From contig NZ_AZES01000165.1 of NCBI RefSeq assembly GCF_001434985.1, positions 1 through 64,000 of the forward strand: a stretch of 64,000 nucleotides of DNA, given 5' to 3'. The translations under genes and the position numbers were made by a program. Of this stretch, positions 53,216-61,072 are shown in pieces. The notes under the pieces were generated by a model. The model made no database searches. It had not been told where the DNA came from and saw only the letters and a list, made by a program, of their open reading frames with translations. Source of the DNA: Companilactobacillus paralimentarius DSM 13238 = JCM 10415. GTDB taxonomy: Bacteria > Bacillota > Bacilli > Lactobacillales > Lactobacillaceae. Position 1 is the stretch's first letter, and the number at the start of each line of letters is the position of its first letter.

Positions 53216-53749
53216 CTATTTCTTCTTTTTGTTATCTTTTGCATTAATTGGATCAAGCATTAAAAACATACTACGACCGTCCATCTTAGGTCTAGTTGTT
53301 ACCGTAGCAACATCCTTAGTCTGTTCAGCGACACGGTCTAAGACTTCCTTACCTATCTCTTTATGAGTAATTGCTCTACCCTTAAAGCGAAGAGAAACTT
53401 TGACCTTATCACCTTTAGCTAAGAACTTACGAGCATTGTTAAGTTTTGTATTGAAGTCGTTGGCCTCAATAGTTGGACTTAAACGTACTTCCTTAAGACT
53501 AACAGTTTTTTGTTTTTTACGTGCTTCACGATCTTTCTTTTGAAGATCGAACTTATATTTACCATAATCCATAATTCTGGCAACAGGTGGCTTAGCACCC
53601 GGTGACATTAGAACTAGGTCCATATTAGCTGCTTCAGCTAATCTTCTAGCTTCTGCGGTTGGCTTAACACCAACTTGATCCCCATTTTCAGCGATCAATC
53701 TAACTTCTTTCGCACGTATTTGATCATTTAATAATAATTCTCTTGCTAT
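53216..53749 (-). CDS. infC: Translation initiation factor IF-3 (AUA start)
   Basis: A 177-residue IF-3. The canonical N-terminus [20 protein letters not shown] begins before the first usual start codon in this frame, so I place the start at ATA (53749-53747), which has a perfect GGAGGTGA 6 nt upstream. Rare start codons (AUU, AUC, AUA) are the known hallmark of infC and allow IF-3 to limit its own synthesis. The two IF-3 domains and linker are intact, ending KDNKKKK. Confidence 0.93.
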   Translation of the reverse strand: MARELLLNDQIRAKEVRLIAENGDQVGVKPTAEARRLAEAANMDLVLMSPGAKPPVARIMDYGKYKFDLQKKDREARKKQKTVSLKEVRLSPTIEANDFNTKLNNARKFLAKGDKVKVSLRFKGRAITHKEIGKEVLDRVAEQTKDVATVTTRPKMDGRSMFLMLDPINAKDNKKKK

Positions 53750-53763
53750 GAGTAGTCACCTCC

Positions 53764-53888
53764 GGAGTAATTTGACCCACAAAAAAAGCGGGCTGCACAA
53801 GCATGCCCACTATATTATCTACGTAATCGTATTAACCTAGAGGCGAATGCATAGGTGAGAAGCGGGCGCTTCTGCTTAATCTCAACAG
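53764..53888 (-). promoter_or_regulatory. L20-type leader with internal terminator
   Basis: The 125-nt leader has a 7-bp AGAAGCG/CGCTTCT hairpin and, near its end, a GC-rich stem with one bulged A (53788-53796 with 53801-53810) plus T7, a transcription terminator placed before the infC ribosome-binding site. This matches the L20 leader attenuation seen in Firmicutes. Confidence 0.75.
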
Positions 53889-53894
53889 TTATAA

Positions 53895-53923
53895 ACTATA
53901 ACAATATAAATGCCACATGTCAA
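53895..53923 (-). promoter_or_regulatory. infC operon promoter
   Basis: A perfect TTGACA (53923-53918) and TATAGT (53900-53895) with a 17-bp spacer on the minus strand, one of the best promoters in the window. Confidence 0.82.
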
Positions 53924-54012
53924 TAAACATCGATAAATTTGTTATAGAAAAGCTGAAAAATTTCAATGTAAATAATTTATCACGTTAACTTATTTAGCGC
54001 AAGCTTTTAGTC

Positions 54013-55032
54013 TTATATCAAATTATATTTGACTAAACTATCGACTGCCGCTAAAACGGCCTGTTGATTATCAGAAATTGGTGTCCAGCCCAGAATATTT
54101 TTGGCTTGTTGATTACTGATTTTACGATTCATATGCATCATCAATTTACCTTCTCTAGCTCTAGAATTGAACACTGCTCCAACATCAATAAGCCAATTAG
54201 GTATAGTTTTATCCGTAACTTTACCCCTTAAAAAATTACGCTGAGTTTTTACGAGTTCAGCGATCTCCTTCATTGAGATCTGTCCATCTGCACTAGCAAT
54301 AAATCTTTTAAATTTAGCATCCGGTGTTTCCATAGCCCTGATCTCAATATCAACGACATCCCTAACATCTACTACATTCAAAGGTAAATCAGGAATTCTT
54401 TTAGTTGTATCAGCCAAGAGATTCTTTAATAAATCGAAACTGCCCGATACATGTCGATCTAGTGATGGACCAAAAATGGCAACTGGATTGACTGTAACAA
54501 ACTCTAAATTTACTTCTGATTGATTAACGTATTTCCAAGCCGCCTGTTCAGCTAACAATTTAGACTTCTCATAAATCGACAAACCTTTTTCCTTAGAATC
54601 AGTCCAATCAGCTTCAGTGGTTAGTCCCTGCTTCCTACTAAATCCAATTGCTCCAAAATTAGACGTCATTACGACTCGCTTTACGTTACTGGCATTGGCG
54701 GCCTTTAAAATCCTTAAAATACCATCCAAAGCCGGTTTTATAGCATCTGATTCATTTTTAATTTTGCCAAAGAAAACTGGTGAAGCAACACTAAAAACAT
54801 ATTCCCGATCCTGCATGGCCTCTAACCAATTATTGTCATTGGATAAATCTGCCTCAATAAAAGATAGATTTTGTAAATTTTTAACTCCATAAGCTTCTAA
54901 AACTTTTGTTATACGAGTTTGACCACTTTGTTTTCGAGTAGTCGTTCTAACATCGTAACCATCGTTTAACAATTGCATAACTAATCTTAAACCTAAGAAT
55001 CCTGTGCCACCTGTAACTAAAACTTTTTTCAT
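54013..55032 (-). CDS. NAD(P)-dependent epimerase/dihydroflavonol-reductase-like protein
   Basis: A 339-residue extended short-chain reductase. It has the Rossmann motif GGTGFLGLRL (8-17) and the catalytic YEKSK (Tyr-x-x-x-Lys). Similar proteins reduce aldehydes or ketones of varied type; the substrate here is unknown. The gene is divergent from a MerR regulator, and a MerR-type promoter lies between them, so inducible control by that regulator is likely. Confidence 0.85.
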   Translation of the reverse strand: MKKVLVTGGTGFLGLRLVMQLLNDGYDVRTTTRKQSGQTRITKVLEAYGVKNLQNLSFIEADLSNDNNWLEAMQDREYVFSVASPVFFGKIKNESDAIKPALDGILRILKAANASNVKRVVMTSNFGAIGFSRKQGLTTEADWTDSKEKGLSIYEKSKLLAEQAAWKYVNQSEVNLEFVTVNPVAIFGPSLDRHVSGSFDLLKNLLADTTKRIPDLPLNVVDVRDVVDIEIRAMETPDAKFKRFIASADGQISMKEIAELVKTQRNFLRGKVTDKTIPNWLIDVGAVFNSRAREGKLMMHMNRKISNQQAKNILGWTPISDNQQAVLAAVDSLVKYNLI

Positions 55033-55074
55033 AAAGGAACTTCCTTATACTTATTTTATTAATTGATTATTATC

Positions 55075-55105
55075 ACTTTAAACCCTAAACTATGGTTCAT
55101 AGCAA
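55075..55105 (-). promoter_or_regulatory. MerR-type promoter and operator
   Basis: On the minus strand TTGCTA (55105-55100) and TAAAGT (55080-55075) are separated by 19 bp. The spacer holds an inverted repeat, arms 55081-55087 and 55091-55097 with one mismatch. Overlong spacers with a centred palindrome are the hallmark of MerR-activated promoters. Confidence 0.65.
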
Positions 55106-55123
55106 ACATATAAAGGAGATTTT

Positions 55124-55564
55124 ATGAAAAAAACTTATTCTATTAAAGAAGTAGCTGATTATTTTCAATTACCAATTTCAACTATCCGTTACTATGATAA
55201 AAAGGGATTACTTCCTTTTGTCTCAAAAAATGCGGCCGGGTATCGAGTTTTCTCAAAATCCGATTTTGGTTTTATCAAAACAATTTGTTGTTTAAAAGAT
55301 ACTGGAATGCCTATTCGAGACATCAGAACCTACATTAACCTTTGTATGCAAGGAACTACTTCAATTCAACAGCGTGGAGAGTTACTACAACAACATAAGA
55401 CAAACGTTTTGAAACAACAGCAAGTGCTACATGATAATCTAAAAGAAATCACTACCAAAATTCAACGCTATGCTAGTGATGATTCGGTTAATATTATCAA
55501 AAGTCAAATCAAATTTGTTAAGAATGAAAAGAAGGTTCTAAACCTTGAGGACCCATTTAAATAA
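55124..55564 (+). CDS. MerR family transcriptional regulator
   Basis: A 146-residue regulator. The winged HTH is at 5-70 (YSIKEVADYF, STIRYYDKKGLLP, NAAGYRVFSKSDF), followed by a coiled-coil dimerisation helix (about 80-120). C55 and C56 (ICCLKDTGMP) lie in the helix where some redox or aldehyde-sensing members have reactive cysteines; C74 is another. It is divergent from the reductase. AAAGGAG precedes the ATG. Inducer unknown. Confidence 0.9.
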   Translation: MKKTYSIKEVADYFQLPISTIRYYDKKGLLPFVSKNAAGYRVFSKSDFGFIKTICCLKDTGMPIRDIRTYINLCMQGTTSIQQRGELLQQHKTNVLKQQQVLHDNLKEITTKIQRYASDDSVNIIKSQIKFVKNEKKVLNLEDPFK

Positions 55565-55576
55565 TTAAGCATAACT

Positions 55577-55606
55577 TTGGACAAATGATTCGAGACGCTC
55601 TTTAAT
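55577..55606 (+). promoter_or_regulatory. Probable promoter of the beta-helix gene
   Basis: TTGGAC (55577-55582) and TTTAAT (55601-55606) are 18 bp apart, in the gap between merR and the beta-helix gene. An imperfect palindrome around GTTAACATGTTTAAAC follows at 55610-55625. Confidence 0.45.
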
Positions 55607-55645
55607 TTAGTTAACATGTTTAAACAAAATTAAGGAGTGATTCTT

Positions 55646-56971
55646 ATGATAGAAGTTAAAAATCCTACTGAACTTATTCAAGCTCTTACTGCAAAAGATG
55701 CATCCATCGTCCTGACTCGCAGTATGATGCTGACCCATTCCATCACCTTACCGAATGCCACCTCACTATCTGGTAAACCACAGGAAGATTCAGCATTACC
55801 TATTTTGATGTTTCAAGATAGTGACGGAATCGGTCTAACAGCCAATAATACTATTAAAAACTTAATTATCCATACTCCAGCCAATCATCGTTCCATCTTT
55901 AATACTAATTATGAAACCGATCTTGGTTCATTCGGCTTTGAAAATCTTGAATTGAATGGTCAATTTTCTTTCCTATCTAAATCTAAATTAAATAACACTT
56001 TTTTAAATTTAAAAAACATCAACATCATTGCTGCTGATACTAGAGGCTATCTAGAACAACCTCAAAAATATGGTGTCAACGTACTTCAAGGTGCCTTAAC
56101 TATTTATAATTTGAATCCTGATAAGAATAGTTTGATCACAGTCAATGCAAAAAAAATCTCTATCGGTCAAAAAAATTCTCCTGTTATCGGTTCAGGTGTT
56201 TTTATCGCTGGATTTGGTGATAATGGTGGACGTGTCGAAATTGACGACTTTTCAACTAATGATGTTTATTCTACTGGCAAGATTCCTTTAGGAGTTGCTG
56301 ATATAATTACTGGTGCTATTTTCATTGTCAATGGTGCTCATGCTAAAAAGATTACTCAACGTGGGGAAACTACCACTTATGGCGTCAACGATATGGTTCT
56401 AGATGCTTGGGGCGAAGTTGATGAATGGGACGTTATGGGATCGGTTACCTCATATGGTCCTTCTGGTATTGGCTTTGTTAATTTTGGAACAGTCAAATCA
56501 TTCAATGCTCAGGCACCTATAGAGACCTTTGGATTAGGGGCTCGTGGTTACAATCAATATGATGGTACTCTCGAAGAAGGTCACTTTTCTTCCATTATGA
56601 CTTTTGGAGACGGATCAATTGGTGTACAAATTTCTAAGAAAGTTGGTCATTTAACCTTTGATGGTGGTATTGTCACACACGGAAGTATTGGTAATTCACT
56701 CGTCAAAGGTGTTATTGTTGACCTTCCTGCCTATGCTTTAAGTATCAAGGATGGTGGTGTCGTTTCAAGCATCACTGTTAAAGGTAATATCCAGACTAAA
56801 GGTAAAGGTGTTGCTAGCTATAATGTTGAGTCCAAGGCCTTAGTTAATAAGATGACCATTACGGGTAAAGTAAGTGCTACTGGTGAAGGTTCAGAACCTT
56901 TGAATATCCAAGATGGTGCCCAAACGCCAACTGATTTTTCTACTGATACGAATAATAAAACTACAATATAG
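55646..56971 (+). CDS. Cytoplasmic right-handed beta-helix-like protein
   Basis: A 441-residue protein with no signal peptide, membrane segment or anchor. From about residue 60 on it is made of short beta-strand repeats rich in Gly, Asn and Thr (for example TSYGPSGIGFVNFGTVKSF, then ETFGLGARGYN, FGDGSIGVQI, THGSIGNSLVKGVIV), with the rhythm of a parallel beta-helix. The recurring G-S/T-x-G pattern occurs at about 28-40 residue intervals. I know no function; beta-helix proteins bind or cut polysaccharides, but no catalytic motif is obvious. ATG at 55646 has AAGGAG upstream. It may be co-controlled with the MerR gene. Confidence 0.65.
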   Translation: MIEVKNPTELIQALTAKDASIVLTRSMMLTHSITLPNATSLSGKPQEDSALPILMFQDSDGIGLTANNTIKNLIIHTPANHRSIFNTNYETDLGSFGFENLELNGQFSFLSKSKLNNTFLNLKNINIIAADTRGYLEQPQKYGVNVLQGALTIYNLNPDKNSLITVNAKKISIGQKNSPVIGSGVFIAGFGDNGGRVEIDDFSTNDVYSTGKIPLGVADIITGAIFIVNGAHAKKITQRGETTTYGVNDMVLDAWGEVDEWDVMGSVTSYGPSGIGFVNFGTVKSFNAQAPIETFGLGARGYNQYDGTLEEGHFSSIMTFGDGSIGVQISKKVGHLTFDGGIVTHGSIGNSLVKGVIVDLPAYALSIKDGGVVSSITVKGNIQTKGKGVASYNVESKALVNKMTITGKVSATGEGSEPLNIQDGAQTPTDFSTDTNNKTTI

Positions 56972-56998
56972 ATAGTAGGAAAAATTTAGCACCATCAA

Positions 56999-57039
56999 AA
57001 TAAGGTCTAGAAATCAGAAATTGATTTCTAGACCTTATT
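56999..57039. terminator. Bidirectional terminator
   Basis: A perfect 18-bp stem (56999-57016 with 57022-57039) with a 5-nt loop separates the convergent beta-helix and permease genes. Confidence 0.88.
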
Positions 57040-57042
57040 ATT

Positions 57043-58428
57043 TCATTCAGGATTAACTTCTAGTTTTGATATTTTTTTTGAATCATTATCAGTCTTTTGT
57101 CCATCTAAATTCCACTTATTCTTTAAGTAGAAGTATATTGGAACACCTATAGCAGTGACACCAATTCCAATAATCGTAGTAACAAATTCGGTCAACAAAG
57201 TACATACCAGAATGAATACTCCACCTAAAATAGCAATGATAGGAATAATTGGATATAAAGGAACTTTATAAGGCCTTTCCAATTCTGGTTGAGTATGACG
57301 TAATTTGATAACTGCAATGAAGGCCATGACATAAAATACCCAAATTACAAAAATCAGCATATTAGTAATGGCATCAAATTCACCAGTTAACATCATCAAA
57401 CAAGCGATAATTAATTGAATTGCACCGGCAGCCCATGGAATTCCCGCTTTATTCAATTTAGCAAAAGTATCACCAAATGGTAATTTGTGTTCCTTTCCCA
57501 TAATATAAGGGATACGCATGCTTGTCATTGTATAACCATTTAAACCACCATAAACTGAAATCAGAATTCCAATTGTGACCAATTTACTGCCCATGTCGCC
57601 AAAAATCATCGTGGATGCATCAGATGCGGCGTTAAGATTACCAGCAATTTGATTAATTGGTAGTACATACATGAAAACAGCATTAACTAAAACGTAAACT
57701 AACATAATGACTGCAATTCCCAAAGAAATAGCCTTGGGCAAATCTTTACGAGGATTCTTCATTTCTCCGGAAATGTTACCTACATGAATCCAACCATCGT
57801 ATGCAAACATAGTTGCTAACAAACCATTTCCCATTGCGGTGATCAAATTACGATGTGGACCTGCAACAACGGGGAATAATGATAATTCAACTGGTCCCTT
57901 GTGCATGAACCCAAATAATACAATCAAGGCTAACGGAATCAACTTTGCAACTAAAGAAATTGATGTAACTCTTCCTCCAACTTTAGCACTGATCCAATTA
58001 AGCGAAGTTACTGACAAAGCACTTAATATTGCCACTGGTACTATCCACGAATTAGAGAGTGTAAATAAATGTGTGAATTGTGTACCAAAAGCAATTGATA
58101 TAGCTGCTACGTTTGCAGGAAAGTAAATAATAGCTTGGGCCCATCCGGCCATAAATCCCCAAAATCCACCATAACTATGTTCGATGTATTTTGTTAATCC
58201 ACCTGTTTCAGGATAAGCAGCTGCTAATTCTGCTCCTGTTAAACCGGCACAAATAGTAATAAAGCCTCCCAATAACCAGACAAGCATAGTTAAACTTGTT
58301 GAACCCGTATAGTTAGTTACGGCTGATGCTTTAAAGAATACTCCAGTTCCAATTACGCTCCCGGTTACAGTAGCAAAAGCGGGGAAAAAACCAATTGTTT
58401 TTTTCAACTTGGCATCTTGATCGCCCAT
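57043..58428 (-). CDS. APC superfamily amino acid permease
   Basis: A 461-residue transporter with 12 predicted helices. The first helix has GSVIGTGVFF, the APC substrate-binding loop, and the second segment ELAAAYPETGGLTKYI is typical of LAT/SteT-like serine/threonine exchangers. It is the last gene in the ald-threonine ammonia-lyase operon, which suggests it imports serine, threonine or alanine; this is inferred from context. Confidence 0.9.
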   Translation of the reverse strand: MGDQDAKLKKTIGFFPAFATVTGSVIGTGVFFKASAVTNYTGSTSLTMLVWLLGGFITICAGLTGAELAAAYPETGGLTKYIEHSYGGFWGFMAGWAQAIIYFPANVAAISIAFGTQFTHLFTLSNSWIVPVAILSALSVTSLNWISAKVGGRVTSISLVAKLIPLALIVLFGFMHKGPVELSLFPVVAGPHRNLITAMGNGLLATMFAYDGWIHVGNISGEMKNPRKDLPKAISLGIAVIMLVYVLVNAVFMYVLPINQIAGNLNAASDASTMIFGDMGSKLVTIGILISVYGGLNGYTMTSMRIPYIMGKEHKLPFGDTFAKLNKAGIPWAAGAIQLIIACLMMLTGEFDAITNMLIFVIWVFYVMAFIAVIKLRHTQPELERPYKVPLYPIIPIIAILGGVFILVCTLLTEFVTTIIGIGVTAIGVPIYFYLKNKWNLDGQKTDNDSKKISKLEVNPE

Positions 58429-58466
58429 AATCTTATACCTCCACGTAAAAAGTTATTTTTTAAAAA

Positions 58467-58501
58467 AGAAAAGATGTTGCATTCAAATGCAGCATCTTTT
58501 C
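58467..58501 (-). terminator. Terminator after the threonine ammonia-lyase gene
   Basis: A 15-bp stem (58468-58482 with 58487-58501, one G-T pair) is followed by a T-run on the minus strand. It lies between the lyase and the permease, so the permease may need read-through or its own promoter. Confidence 0.8.
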
Positions 58502-58518
58502 AGGTTTCAAATTAACTT

Positions 58519-59547
58519 TTAACCAATGCCTCCGTCGGCTTTAACTGGTTTCAAGAATTGATCAATAATTTGTGAAACACGATTAAGGTCAACATTACCA
58601 CCAGATACCATAGCAACAGTCTTTTTATTCTTGAGCCATCTGTCATCAATCTTATGTGATTCAAGAGCTGCTACTGGAAGTGCACCAGCACCTTCTGCTA
58701 CAACCTTAGTTCTCTGTAATAGATCCTTCATAGCATGAGCAATTTCATCTTCATTTACTAAGACGATTTCATCTACTAATTCACTAACGATTGGGAATGT
58801 GATGTCTCCTGGTACAGCAACATCTGTTCCATCTGCTAATGTAAAGTCATCGTGATGTTTAGTAATTTGACCAGCTTTAACTGATGCATACATACCATGA
58901 ACATTTTCTGATTGAACACCAACGATATGGATATTAGGATTAAATGATTTCAATGCGGTAGCCATTCCGGAAATCAATCCTCCACCACCGACAGGAATAA
59001 TAACAGTATCTACATCCCAAATATCATCTAAAATTTCCAAGCCAATCGTTCCTTGTCCAGCGATAACATATTTGTCATTGAACGGATCAACGATAGTCTT
59101 TCCTTCTCTTTCAGCACGTTCGAACATCCATTGATGTGCATCATCGAAAGTTGCACCATGGATATCAACCTCTGCACCATAACCTCTTGTAGCGTCACGT
59201 TTCATTTGTGGAGCTTCTTCAGGCATAACAACCGTTGTGTCAATTCCTAATAAATGTCCTGTCAAAGCTACACCTTGAGCATGATTACCAGCTGATGCGG
59301 TAATAACACCCCGACTCAATTCCTCTTTTGATAAGTGATTAATTTTATTGTTGGCACCTCTGAATTTGAATGATCCTGTTAATTGCATATTTTCTAGTTT
59401 TAAGAAAACGTCCCCACCAACAACATTACGACTCAAAAACATGGATTGAACTAGAGGGGTCTTACGAGCATATTTCCCAACAATAGCCTTTGCCTCTTCA
59501 ATATCATGAATATCAACAATATTATCAATACCTACACCTTTAAGCAT
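58519..59547 (-). CDS. Threonine ammonia-lyase (catabolic type)
   Basis: A 342-residue PLP enzyme deaminating threonine (and serine) to 2-oxobutyrate or pyruvate. The PLP lysine is in SFKFRGANNK; the phosphate-binding glycine loop is VGGGGLISG. It lacks the C-terminal ACT regulatory domain, so it is of the short TdcB type. ATG at 59547 has GAGG 8 nt upstream, whereas ATG at 59565 has no site. It lies between ald and the permease. Confidence 0.92.
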   Translation of the reverse strand: MLKGVGIDNIVDIHDIEEAKAIVGKYARKTPLVQSMFLSRNVVGGDVFLKLENMQLTGSFKFRGANNKINHLSKEELSRGVITASAGNHAQGVALTGHLLGIDTTVVMPEEAPQMKRDATRGYGAEVDIHGATFDDAHQWMFERAEREGKTIVDPFNDKYVIAGQGTIGLEILDDIWDVDTVIIPVGGGGLISGMATALKSFNPNIHIVGVQSENVHGMYASVKAGQITKHHDDFTLADGTDVAVPGDITFPIVSELVDEIVLVNEDEIAHAMKDLLQRTKVVAEGAGALPVAALESHKIDDRWLKNKKTVAMVSGGNVDLNRVSQIIDQFLKPVKADGGIG

Positions 59548-59593
59548 GATCCGTACCTCATTCATTTTTATTTTAAATACATTTTGTCAATAT

Positions 59594-60715
59594 TTAGTTA
59601 ACTGATTCTTCATCAACTGATAATTCTGTGTATGGTAAATCAAGTGAATCTGCCAATCCTTTATTGGTTACTTTACCTTCAAATAGGTTAACTCCAGATG
59701 CCAAAGCTTTATCTGTCTTGATGGCTTCATTAATACCTTTATCAGCAATTTCTAGTAAGTAACTTAAATTACCTTTTGCCAAAGCCATTGTGGCTGTACG
59801 TGGTACTGCTCCCGGTTGATTAGGAACTGCATAATGGATAATTCCATCTTTTACAAAGATTGGATCATCAATTGTTGTTGGATGATCAATTGTTTCAACA
59901 GTTCCACCTTGATCAATGGCTACATCGACTAATACACTTCCTGGTTTCATTGATTTAACCATATATTCTTTAACCAACTTAGGTGGTCTTGAACCTGGAA
60001 TCAGAATTGTTGAAATAAAGATATCAGCATCCTTAATTTCCTTAGCTAAATTCTCTTCATTTGATTTGACAACTCTAAATTTCTTACCTGCAAATTTATC
60101 TTGTAGGAACTTAATTCTTTCGTCGTTTAATTCGATAATTACAACTGAGCAGCCCATGTTCAAAGCTAATGTAGCAGCGTTAATAGCAGCGTTTCCACCA
60201 CCAAAGATTACAACGTTTCCACCATCAATTCCGGGGATGCCGGGTAGAAGAATTCCTTGACCTTGATGCTGTGCTTCAAGATAATAAGCCCCCATAATAA
60301 CTGATCTACGACCAGCAATTGCACTCATTGGTGCTAACAATTCCAATTTCCCATCTTTGACAATTGTTTCACCACCAATTGCAGTTGTACCAGCTTTCAT
60401 CATTGCCTCAACAGTTGGTTTTGATGATGCCAAATGTTGAAATCCCCAAACAATTTTACCTTTTGAGAAATACTTGTATTCTTCAGGATCAGGTTCCTTA
60501 ACCTTGATGATCAATTTAGCTTTCCAGCCACCTTCATGACTAACTAATTTGCCACCAGCATCGACATACTCTTCGTTTGTAAAGCCTGCTCCAATACCTG
60601 CATCTTTTTCAACAAGTACCTCATTACCTGCTTCAACCATCTTACGAACATTCTCTGGAGTTGCCGCTACACGACCTTCTCCCTCTTTTTGTTCTTTAAT
60701 TACAGCGATTTGCAT
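59594..60715 (-). CDS. ald: Alanine dehydrogenase
   Basis: A 373-residue NAD-dependent enzyme interconverting alanine and pyruvate plus ammonia. Motifs: the N-terminal KEQKEGEGRVAATPENV, K-H pair regions (LIIKVKEP, FQHLASS), and the NAD site VVIFGGGNAAINAA-type. The last glycine motif reads GGGNA rather than GGGVVG. ATG at 60715 has AAGGAG 9 nt upstream. It is first in the operon and its promoter carries a cre box. Confidence 0.94.
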   Translation of the reverse strand: MQIAVIKEQKEGEGRVAATPENVRKMVEAGNEVLVEKDAGIGAGFTNEEYVDAGGKLVSHEGGWKAKLIIKVKEPDPEEYKYFSKGKIVWGFQHLASSKPTVEAMMKAGTTAIGGETIVKDGKLELLAPMSAIAGRRSVIMGAYYLEAQHQGQGILLPGIPGIDGGNVVIFGGGNAAINAATLALNMGCSVVIIELNDERIKFLQDKFAGKKFRVVKSNEENLAKEIKDADIFISTILIPGSRPPKLVKEYMVKSMKPGSVLVDVAIDQGGTVETIDHPTTIDDPIFVKDGIIHYAVPNQPGAVPRTATMALAKGNLSYLLEIADKGINEAIKTDKALASGVNLFEGKVTNKGLADSLDLPYTELSVDEESVN

Positions 60716-60763
60716 ATTCACACTCTCCTTTTGTGAAAACAATAACTATTTCCTTACAAGTGC

Positions 60764-60792
60764 ATGATAACGCTTACAGTCAAGGGTATCAA
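60764..60792 (-). promoter_or_regulatory. ald operon promoter with overlapping cre site
   Basis: TTGATA (60792-60787) and TATCAT (60769-60764) are 17 bp apart on the minus strand. TGTAAGCGTTATCA (60778-60765) overlaps the -10 and spacer and matches the CcpA cre consensus TGWAANCGNTNWCA at every position. CcpA bound there would repress the operon. Confidence 0.85.
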
Positions 60793-60930
60793 CCAGTTTT
60801 TTTACTTCACAAACTTAAAGATTATGATAACTATTGCTAAGATTGAGAAAATTTTATCAAAAAAATTTTTAATTTCACAAATTATCATATTTTAAAAAAA
60901 TTATGATCCATATATTGTTTACAAGGTAAA
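60793..60930. promoter_or_regulatory. AT-rich upstream region of ald with repeated motifs
   Basis: TTCACAAA occurs at 60806-60813 and 60874-60881 in the same orientation, each followed by an ATTATGAT/ATTATCAT element. This suggests a binding array for an activator or repressor of ald; the protein is unknown. Confidence 0.45.
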
Positions 60931-60933
60931 AAC

Positions 60934-60960
60934 AAGTGTTCATTTAAAATGAACACTTAT
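60934..60960 (-). terminator. Second hairpin behind thrS
   Basis: A 10-bp inverted repeat (60934-60943 with 60949-60958) is followed on the minus strand by GTTTTT. It is a back-up terminator for thrS or an insulating element for ald. Confidence 0.6.
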
Positions 60961-60997
60961 CGTATCATTCTGATATTATATTCATTTCATTTTTAAC

Positions 60998-61038
60998 AAA
61001 AAAAATACACTCAACCATTTTCATGATTGAATGTATTT
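60998..61038 (-). terminator. Terminator after thrS
   Basis: An approximately 11-bp stem (about 61004-61015 with 61027-61037, one mismatch) followed by eight T on the minus strand, 35 bp past thrS. Confidence 0.75.
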
Positions 61039-61072
61039 GAATTATAAAATTCATTTCATTGAAGGATATTAA

